Source of the DNA: an uncultured Flammeovirgaceae bacterium
GTDB lineage: Bacteria; Bacteroidota; Bacteroidia; Cytophagales; MED-G16
DNA length: 48,945 nucleotides
Reading direction: 5' to 3'
Assembly (NCBI GenBank): GCA_913052485.1
Contig: CAJXDN010000009.1
Coordinates: 1 to 48,945, forward strand
Below the pieces are notes generated by a model, which was not told the DNA's origin, searched no databases, and was given only the letters and a program-made list of their open reading frames with translations. Of the stretch, positions 39,707 to 46,447 are shown in pieces (position 1 is the first letter of the stretch; every line of letters starts with the position of its first letter). A program made the position numbers and the translations under genes.

Positions 39707-40780
39707 ATGGAAAACAGAAAATATAATATCATAGGTATTATGTCTGGAACCTCTTGCGATGGGCTTGATATAGCACATTGTCTATTTTATAAAAAAAAAA
39801 ATAATTGGGTATATGAGCTAGTTAACTCTATTAGTGTCGAATATCCAAAAAAATTAAAAGTCAGGCTTATAAATTGTAGCCAACTTGATGCGTTATCATT
39901 AAAAATTTTGGATATTGATTTAGGTGAATTTATTCAAAATCATATCAGTGAATTTATTAAAAGCTCAAAAAGCAAATTCGATTTAATTTCAAGCCATGGT
40001 CATACAGTATTTCATAACCCAAATAAAAAATTATCTTATCAGATAGGGAACCCATTTATCATATACAATTCAATAAAGATTCCAGTGATATTTAATTTTA
40101 GAGAGTTAGATGTTATTATGGGTGGAGAAGGAGCTCCACTTGTTCCATATGGAGACAAAAAGCTATTCAATGAATTTGATTATTGTATTAATATTGGAGG
40201 CATATTAAATATCAGCAGGTTGTATGAAAAAGAATTGATCGGATATGATATATGTCCTGCAAATATAATTTTAAATAAATATTCAAGAGAGTTAAATAAA
40301 GAATATGATATTGATGGAAGATTATCAATTTCTGGAAGCTTTAACACTAACTTATTTAACGCACTAAATAAAATTGATTACTATAAGGATTTAATACCAA
40401 AAAGCCTCGATATTAGTTTTATTGAAAAAATATATTATCCATTATTTACTGATATTAACCCTAAAGATATACTTTATACCTTTGTAAATCATATAGCTTA
40501 TCAAGTTAATAATGCGATTGAAAAGGAAAAATCAAGAATATTATTAACTGGTGGCGGAGCATTTAATACTCATCTATTAGAAAAAATTAGTAATTACAAT
40601 AAACTTGATCATAAATTTATCGTTCCAAATAGAAGTATTATTATTTTTAAAGAAGCAATTATATTTGCATTTTTAGGACTTTTGAGATTCTTGAAACATA
40701 AAAACATAAGCAAGTCCGTTACAGGATCTAACTTATCAAGCTCTTCAGGACTAATAGTAGAAAATAAAATTATAGATTGA
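39707..40780 (+). CDS. anmK: Anhydro-N-acetylmuramic acid kinase
   Basis: A 357-residue sugar kinase. The start MENRKYNIIGIMSGTSCDGLDIA (phosphate-binding loop SGTSCDG at about residues 13-19) is the AnmK signature. SSHGHTVFHNP is near 97-107, GAPLVPYGDK near 142-151, NIGGILNISRL near 161-171 and LLTGGGAFN near 282-290. I chose the ATG at 39707 because the frame from 39647 adds 20 poorly conserved residues. It phosphorylates anhydro-MurNAc, recycling peptidoglycan. Its TGA overlaps the nhaD ATG. Confidence 0.93.
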   Translation: MENRKYNIIGIMSGTSCDGLDIAHCLFYKKKNNWVYELVNSISVEYPKKLKVRLINCSQLDALSLKILDIDLGEFIQNHISEFIKSSKSKFDLISSHGHTVFHNPNKKLSYQIGNPFIIYNSIKIPVIFNFRELDVIMGGEGAPLVPYGDKKLFNEFDYCINIGGILNISRLYEKELIGYDICPANIILNKYSRELNKEYDIDGRLSISGSFNTNLFNALNKIDYYKDLIPKSLDISFIEKIYYPLFTDINPKDILYTFVNHIAYQVNNAIEKEKSRILLTGGGAFNTHLLEKISNYNKLDHKFIVPNRSIIIFKEAIIFAFLGLLRFLKHKNISKSVTGSNLSSSSGLIVENKIID

Positions 40781-42210
40781 TGTATGAATTAATGATAGTC
40801 ATTTTTGTTCTAGGGTATGCTTGTATTACAATAGAACACCAACTTAAGGTAGATAAGGCTGCTATTGCTTTGATCACTGGTATTTTATGTTGGACTATAT
40901 ATGTTTTCGGTAAGGAAGAGATAGTACAAATTGATAAAATAAAAAATTACGCTGAGGAAGAGTTTACAAACATTTATCCAGATGAAATTATTGAAACCAC
41001 TGAGAGTGTTGGTAAATCAACGAAAGAAATAATTCAACATTATGTAACTGAAGTTCAACTATTTGAGATTTTATCAGAGATATCAAGTATACTTTTCTTT
41101 TTGATGGGTGCTATGACTATAGTAGAGATAATTGATATTCACGGAGGATTTAGGGTAGTAACAGATAGAATCAAAACGACAAGTAAACTCAAGTTATTTT
41201 GGATTCTTGGTTTTGTTTCATTCTTCTTCTCAGCTCTTCTTGATAACCTCACCACATCAATTATTATGGTTTCTTTGACTAGAAAATTTATAGCTGACCA
41301 AAAAGATAGATGGTTTTTTCTTGGGATGATAATCATCTCAGCAAATGCGGGAGGAGCTTGGTCACCAATTGGAGATGTAACCACAACTATGTTATGGATA
41401 GGTGATCAAATAACAACATATGAAGTCATAACAAAACTAATAATTCCTAGCCTAGTTTGTCTTATTGTACCTCTAATTATAATGTCACCTAAAGTGAAGG
41501 GTACATTTCAGAGACCAGATACTGATAAAATGGAAGTATCACATCATACAACAGACAGAACTAGAAATATTGTGTTCTACAGCGGAGTAGCAGGGCTTGT
41601 TTTTGTGCCTGTATTTAAGTCAATAACTCATTACCCACCTTTCATGGGAATGATGTTAAGCCTAGGATTTCTATGGCTTCTAACTGATCTTTTACATAGG
41701 AAGGATAATAAGGAAGACAAGAGATATTTTTCCGCATACCATGCATTAGAAAAAATGGATGTTCCAACTTTACTCTTTTTCCTTGGTATACTACTTGCTG
41801 TTGGCAGTTTGCAGGCAGCTGGACAGTTAGGACAGATGGCAACATTCCTTGATAATGAAATTGGCACTGATACTACAAATGGTGTTTATACAATAGGTTT
41901 AATAATAGGCCTTTTATCTGCAATTGTTGATAACGTACCTTTAGTTGCTGCTGCAATTGGAATGTATCCTCTCGAGATTGGCGGTGTTGGTTTCTTTGTT
42001 CAAGATGGATTGTTTTGGCAGTTTCTTGCCTATTGTGCTGGAACGGGTGGTAGCGCGCTTATTATAGGATCTGCAGCAGGTGTAGCAATAATGGGACTTG
42101 AAAAAATACCTTTCTTCTGGTACCTTAGAAAAATATCATTTTATGCTGTGATTGGATATTTTTGTGGTGCTGGTACATATCTATTACAAAATATGCTTCT
42201 AGGCGTATAA
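40780..42210 (+). CDS. nhaD: NhaD-family Na+/H+ antiporter
   Basis: 476 residues from ATG 40780, overlapping the anmK stop as TGATG; the TTG one codon earlier is unlikely. An ion-transporter-superfamily protein with about 12 helices. It shows LSEISSILFFLMGAMTIVEIID near 88-110, LDNLTTSIIMVSL near 148-160 and SANAGGAWSPIGDVTTTMLWIGDQ near 188-211. AIVDNVPLVAAAIGM is near 386-400 and GTGGSALIIGSAAG near 422-435. These two inverted D-N/S-x-x-G motifs are those of NhaD. It expels Na+ or Li+ in exchange for H+, fitting a marine host. It is translationally coupled to anmK. Confidence 0.93.
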   Translation: MYELMIVIFVLGYACITIEHQLKVDKAAIALITGILCWTIYVFGKEEIVQIDKIKNYAEEEFTNIYPDEIIETTESVGKSTKEIIQHYVTEVQLFEILSEISSILFFLMGAMTIVEIIDIHGGFRVVTDRIKTTSKLKLFWILGFVSFFFSALLDNLTTSIIMVSLTRKFIADQKDRWFFLGMIIISANAGGAWSPIGDVTTTMLWIGDQITTYEVITKLIIPSLVCLIVPLIIMSPKVKGTFQRPDTDKMEVSHHTTDRTRNIVFYSGVAGLVFVPVFKSITHYPPFMGMMLSLGFLWLLTDLLHRKDNKEDKRYFSAYHALEKMDVPTLLFFLGILLAVGSLQAAGQLGQMATFLDNEIGTDTTNGVYTIGLIIGLLSAIVDNVPLVAAAIGMYPLEIGGVGFFVQDGLFWQFLAYCAGTGGSALIIGSAAGVAIMGLEKIPFFWYLRKISFYAVIGYFCGAGTYLLQNMLLGV

Positions 42211-42212
42211 TT

Positions 42213-42680
42213 TTAATTACTTAACAAATAGACCAAACTCTTAGCCGACTCAAGGCCTTTATCTCCGTACTTACCTCCACATCTATCAATTGCCTGATTT
42301 AAATTATTTGTTGTTAAAACACCAAAAATTACCGGCTTACTATACTTTAAACAAACACTAACTAAGCCATTTGAAACTGCATTTGAAATATATTGATCAT
42401 GGTCAGTTTCACCTTTTATAATACATCCTAATGCTATCACTCCGTCCACCTTTTCCTTTTCTATCATTTTATTAGAACCATAAACTAATTCCATACTTCC
42501 AGGGACATTTTTTATCAGAATATCTCCATCATTTAGACCTGTAGATTTTAGATAATTAGTTGCAGATTGTAAGAGTAGATCAGTAATATTTTTATTCCAC
42601 AGAGACCTGACAATAGCAATTTTTTTTCCGCTGAGATTTTTCTCCATACTGGAATTAAAACTTGGAGAATCAAAACTCAT
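42213..42680 (-). CDS. ribH: 6,7-dimethyl-8-ribityllumazine synthase
   Basis: A 155-residue enzyme. IAIVRSLWNK is near residues 21-30 (substrate-binding Trp28), VPGSMELVYGS at 59-69, and LGCIIKGETDHDQY at 84-97 with catalytic His94 (His88 of B. subtilis). GVLTTNNLNQAIDRCGGKYGDKG is near 119-141. It condenses the pyrimidinedione with dihydroxybutanone phosphate in riboflavin synthesis; flavin is needed by the sarcosine-oxidase-like protein among others. It overlaps the upstream TPR gene by 4 bases and lies 2 bases from the convergent nhaD stop. Confidence 0.94.
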   Translation of the reverse strand: MSFDSPSFNSSMEKNLSGKKIAIVRSLWNKNITDLLLQSATNYLKSTGLNDGDILIKNVPGSMELVYGSNKMIEKEKVDGVIALGCIIKGETDHDQYISNAVSNGLVSVCLKYSKPVIFGVLTTNNLNQAIDRCGGKYGDKGLESAKSLVYLLSN

Positions 42681-43384
42681 AACATTAAACCTTCAATTCT
42701 TGACTTATTTTTAACTGAGGTTTGAAATTCCGGAGAACCTTTATAATCTTCAATAATTACTTCATAAGAATTTAAAGCAGAGTTTAAATTACCAACTTTT
42801 TCATACGCTAATGCTAATTTTAATAGATATGATGGAGTAAAGTACTCATTAGGATTTTCATTAGATGCTTTTTTAAAAAATGATATTGCATTATCATAAT
42901 CTTCTAATTCAATATATGCGTCACCAATAAGTGAATAAGCTCTTGACTGTATTAAAAAATCAGACGAAGAGAAATCATTTAAATATTTAATAGCATTTTG
43001 ATAATTTCCAAGCTTAAGGTAAGAAGCCCCAGCATAGAATCTAGATAAATTAGCAGCATCAGATAAACTGTACTCGTCAATTATTTCTAAAAACCCATAA
43101 TTGTTTCCGTCTCCGTTCAATGCTTGGACCAAACTATCTTTTTCAAAGTAATAAACAGCCTGAAACATTTCATCCTGACCATTAGCATTCTGCGAGGTTT
43201 TTAAATAAGAAAATATCGAGAAGGCAGATATAATTAATAATAATGCACCAAAAAATATGAATATCATGTTTTTATAGGTACTTATAAACTTTTCAGATTT
43301 ACTCAAAGTCTCACTTATGACTTCTGGGTTATCTAGAGGAAGAATTTCCTTATCATCTTTCTTGCTCTTTTTAATTTTTACCAT
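42677..43384 (-). CDS. TPR-repeat membrane protein
   Basis: A 235-residue protein with a charged N-terminus (lysine-rich, residues 1-35) and one transmembrane helix (about 38-60). The TPR region (about 100-225) has units such as ASYLKLGNYQNAIKYLND, AYIELEDYDNAISFFKKA and AYEKVGNLNSALNSYEVI. The layout resembles the YfgM-like tetratricopeptide proteins that Bacteroidota carry next to ribH. It probably acts as a periplasmic or cytosolic adaptor. It is 7 bases downstream of pdhA. Confidence 0.85.
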   Translation of the reverse strand: MVKIKKSKKDDKEILPLDNPEVISETLSKSEKFISTYKNMIFIFFGALLLIISAFSIFSYLKTSQNANGQDEMFQAVYYFEKDSLVQALNGDGNNYGFLEIIDEYSLSDAANLSRFYAGASYLKLGNYQNAIKYLNDFSSSDFLIQSRAYSLIGDAYIELEDYDNAISFFKKASNENPNEYFTPSYLLKLALAYEKVGNLNSALNSYEVIIEDYKGSPEFQTSVKNKSRIEGLML

Positions 43385-43391
43385 AATCTTA

Positions 43392-44420
43392 TTATTCTCT
43401 TAAAAAAGGGTAATCTTTTTGCACATAAATATCGGTATAAGCTTCTTTTGGATCTGGATAGGGTGATTTTTCAGAAAACTCAACTGACTTTTTAACTTGT
43501 TCTTTTATATTTTGATCTATAGTATCAATATCCTCCGACTTCAATATTTTTTTTGCAAGTATCATACTCTTCACTTGCTCAATTGGATCTTGATCCTTAA
43601 ATGTTTCAACCTCTTCTTTAGTTCTGTATTTAGCTGGATCAGACATTGAATGACCTTTATATCTATATGTTCTAAATTCTAAAAGACTCGGACCTTCCCC
43701 GTCTCTAGCCCTTTTTGCAGCTTTAGATACAGCTCTATGCACTTTTATGACATTCATTGCGTCCACTGGTTCAGACGGTATATTGTATGATAAGCCAGAT
43801 TTATACAACTCAGTCACATTAGATGTTCTATCCACAGATGTGCCCATAGCATATCCATTGTTCTCAATTATAAAAATTACAGGTAGTTTCAAAAACATGG
43901 CAATATTGACAGCCTCATGAAAGGCACCTATTCTTAATGCACCATCACCAAAGAAAGTGAGGCATACATTTCCTGTCTTCTTATATTTCTCTGAAAAAGC
44001 GATACCAGCACCCATAGGTATTTGATTTCCAACAATTCCATGTCCACCAAAAAAATGTTTTTCTTTATCAAACATGTGCATTGAACCTCCTTTTCCTTTA
44101 GAAATACCAGTAGCCTTCCCAAAGAGCTCAGCCATAATCTTATCTGGGTTAGTTCCTAGTGCAAGTGGATGTGCATGATCTCTGTAAGCTGTTATGTACT
44201 TATCTCCCTCTCTTAATGCAGATACACAACCTGAAGCACAAGCTTCTTGTCCTATATATAGATGACAAAAACCACGAATCTTTTGTTGCCCATAAAGCCT
44301 GCCCGCCATTTCCTCAAACCTTCGCATTAGAAGCATTGATTTTAACCAATATATATAAGTAGAGGAGCTAAATTCCTCTTTAACATTTGATTTCAATTTT
44401 TTTTCCTTCGTAGCTGGCAT
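43392..44420 (-). CDS. pdhA: Pyruvate dehydrogenase E1 component, alpha subunit
   Basis: A 342-residue thiamine-diphosphate enzyme. MLLMRRFEEMAGRLYGQQKIRGFCHLYIGQEA is near residues 30-61, with ITAYRDHAHPLALG near 75-88. The TPP/Mg motif is FFGDGALRIGAFHEAVN near 155-171, closing with IENNGYAMGTS near 184-194, and the regulatory-loop-like YRYKGHSMSDPAKYR is near 258-272. E1-alpha works with E1-beta to decarboxylate pyruvate for acetyl-CoA; the beta and E2 genes are not here. It heads a three-gene minus-strand operon and is divergent from recF. Confidence 0.93.
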   Translation of the reverse strand: MPATKEKKLKSNVKEEFSSSTYIYWLKSMLLMRRFEEMAGRLYGQQKIRGFCHLYIGQEACASGCVSALREGDKYITAYRDHAHPLALGTNPDKIMAELFGKATGISKGKGGSMHMFDKEKHFFGGHGIVGNQIPMGAGIAFSEKYKKTGNVCLTFFGDGALRIGAFHEAVNIAMFLKLPVIFIIENNGYAMGTSVDRTSNVTELYKSGLSYNIPSEPVDAMNVIKVHRAVSKAAKRARDGEGPSLLEFRTYRYKGHSMSDPAKYRTKEEVETFKDQDPIEQVKSMILAKKILKSEDIDTIDQNIKEQVKKSVEFSEKSPYPDPKEAYTDIYVQKDYPFLRE

Positions 44421-44504
44421 ATTTTATCTGTAAAAAAACTTATTCTAGAATAAAAATTTATTTATTTACATATAAATAAACTCTTATTTTTTGCACAAAT
44501 ATAT

Positions 44505-45596
44505 ATGCATATTGACAAAATAAAGATTAATAATTTCAAAAATTATATTTCTTGTGAGGTAAACTTTTCAGAGAAAATAAATTTTTTGTATGGTAAGAAT
44601 GGAGCGGGAAAAACAAATCTTCTAGACGCCATCCATTATCTATCATTTGGAAAGAGTGCTATAAATAAATTTGATAATGATAATATTAATCATAAAAACA
44701 ACTTCTTTTCATTAGAGGGATGTTTTTCTAATAACATGGTATATAAATGCACCTACGAAAAGTCAAACTCAAAAAAAATATTTGAAAACAATAAAAAATA
44801 TAATCAGATAAAAAAACATATAGGTAAAATACCTGTTGTTTTCTTAAGCCCATACGATATAAATTTAATAAGAAATTATAGTACAGAGAGACGAAAGTTT
44901 TTTGACCAAATATTATCACAAACCTCTTATAAATACTTAGAAAACTTATTATCATATAATAGGTTACTAAAACAAAGGAATGCATATCTAAAGAGGATTA
45001 ATAACATTGAAATGATTGAAAGAGATATAATAAAGTCTTATGACGACAAGATGATTAATCTAAACAAATCCATTCAAGATTATAGACTAAAAGAAATTGA
45101 AAATTTTACTAAAATATTTAACAAAAATTCTTTGAAAATTAATGATGAAGATCTTAAATATAGAATTGAATATTTTTCAAATTTTTCATATAATATGGAT
45201 ACAAGTATTTACGATCAAAACTTTGAGAAAGACTTCTTTACAAAAAAAACAAATATAGGAATTCATAATGATGACTATCTTTTTAAGATGGATAAAAATT
45301 TAATTAAAAGATCTGGATCACAAGGACAGCAAAAGACATTTATTATATCATTAAAACTTTCCGAATTTGAAGTTTTAAAAAATAATTTAAATATTAAACC
45401 TATACTTTTACTAGACGATGTATTTCATAAACTTGACGATAATAAAATTGATACCTTAATAGAATACTTACTGGATAAAAAGTTTTCTCAAATAATTTTA
45501 TCCGATTCCATAGATGAGAGGCTGTCTTTATTAAAAAATAAGTTAATTGAATCTAATGTTATAAGGATAAATAAAGGAGAAGTAGATGAAAGATAG
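44505..45596 (+). CDS. recF: DNA replication and repair protein RecF
   Basis: A 363-residue SMC-like ATPase. KINNFKNYISCEVNFS is near the start, and Walker A is GKNGAGKT at residues 30-37. VFLSPYDINLIRN near 111-123 is followed by R-R-K-F-F-D. The signature SGSQGQQKTF is near 270-279 and Walker B LLLDDVFHKLD near 299-309. RecF loads RecA at gapped DNA. It overlaps the DciA gene by 11 bases, a pairing common in Bacteroidota, and is divergent from pdhA. Confidence 0.94.
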   Translation: MHIDKIKINNFKNYISCEVNFSEKINFLYGKNGAGKTNLLDAIHYLSFGKSAINKFDNDNINHKNNFFSLEGCFSNNMVYKCTYEKSNSKKIFENNKKYNQIKKHIGKIPVVFLSPYDINLIRNYSTERRKFFDQILSQTSYKYLENLLSYNRLLKQRNAYLKRINNIEMIERDIIKSYDDKMINLNKSIQDYRLKEIENFTKIFNKNSLKINDEDLKYRIEYFSNFSYNMDTSIYDQNFEKDFFTKKTNIGIHNDDYLFKMDKNLIKRSGSQGQQKTFIISLKLSEFEVLKNNLNIKPILLLDDVFHKLDDNKIDTLIEYLLDKKFSQIILSDSIDERLSLLKNKLIESNVIRINKGEVDER

Positions 45597-45879
45597 AAGG
45601 AAAAGAAAAATATTATCAATAACTGATTTAACCTCAGAATTTTATGAAAAAGAAAAAATTAAAAAAGGGATTAATAAGGTTGAATTACTAAAAACATGGA
45701 ATTCAATAACAGACGAGAAAATTCAGTCAAGAACTAATAGAATTTTTACTAAAAAAGATAAAGTTTTTATAGAAATAAGCTCATCTCCTCTTAGAAATGA
45801 ACTTGAAAATCATAAAAAAAATATTTTAATCAAAATTCAAAAAAAACATCCTAATATTACAGTTCTACAATTTATTTAA
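45586..45879 (+). CDS. DUF721/DciA-family protein
   Basis: A 97-residue basic protein. LLKTWNSITDEKIQSRTNRIF near residues 29-49 (family W..ivG..ia..t....) and KVFIEISSSPLRNELENHKKNILIKI near 54-79 (family l.v.v.s..w...L...k..il..i) place it in DUF721, related to DciA, the ancestral loader of DnaB helicase. It overlaps recF by 11 bases. Its stop shares TTAA with the convergent lspA stop. Confidence 0.82.
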   Translation: MKDRRKRKILSITDLTSEFYEKEKIKKGINKVELLKTWNSITDEKIQSRTNRIFTKKDKVFIEISSSPLRNELENHKKNILIKIQKKHPNITVLQFI

Positions 45880-46442
45880 TTATTAAGCACCTTATTTTGA
45901 AAGATCAATAAAATTGCGACACCTATAAAAATATACGAATCAGCTAAATTGAAAACTGGCCATAATGATAAATATGTCCCCCCAATTATTGGAATACTTT
46001 CTGAGATATAACCTTCCCAAATATCAACATAAAACATATCGATAACTTGGCCATTAAAGAGAGAAAAGGGTGCATTGACAGGTGCATTATTATATAAAAC
46101 ACCATAGAAAATACTATCGATTACATTACCAATTGCGCCGGAAAGAATTAAAGAAACACATATTAATAAAGTTATATTAGATTTTTTATCTATAAGTTGA
46201 ATAAGATACGCTACTATTAAGAAAGATGCTATAAGTCTAAAGAGAGATAAAAATAATTTTGTATACTTAAAATCAAAATTTATTCCAAATGCCATTCCTG
46301 GATTTTCTATATGATATAGCTTTATAAAATCTCCTACCAAAGATATTTCAGAGTGTAAGGGCATATTAAAATGCACAACAGCTTTTACACATTGATCCAT
46401 TAATATGAGAGTTATAACAAATAGTAAAAATCTGAGCTTCAT
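45876..46442 (-). CDS. lspA: Lipoprotein signal peptidase II
   Basis: A 188-residue membrane protein with four helices. MDQCVK near residues 15-20, HIENPGMAFGI near 44-54, SGAIGNVIDSIFYG at 101-114 and VFNLADSYIFIG at 163-174 are present. The catalytic aspartates are Asp109 and Asp168. It removes signal peptides from prolipoproteins, many of which are encoded in this window. The insertion between helices 3 and 4 (about residues 112-155) is long, as is usual in Bacteroidota. It lies 5 bases downstream of ileS. Confidence 0.94.
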   Translation of the reverse strand: MKLRFLLFVITLILMDQCVKAVVHFNMPLHSEISLVGDFIKLYHIENPGMAFGINFDFKYTKLFLSLFRLIASFLIVAYLIQLIDKKSNITLLICVSLILSGAIGNVIDSIFYGVLYNNAPVNAPFSLFNGQVIDMFYVDIWEGYISESIPIIGGTYLSLWPVFNLADSYIFIGVAILLIFQNKVLNN

Positions 46443-46447
46443 AAAAT

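Noticed and set aside
41139-41867. Minus-strand open frames inside nhaD
   Set aside because: They overlap conserved antiporter motifs and two of them overlap each other in different frames; no independent signal supports them.
44496-44503. TATATTTG on the minus strand as pdhA promoter
   Set aside because: It fits TAnnTTTG, but there is no TTG at suitable spacing and the leader would be about 75 bases in a very AT-rich region; chance is likely.
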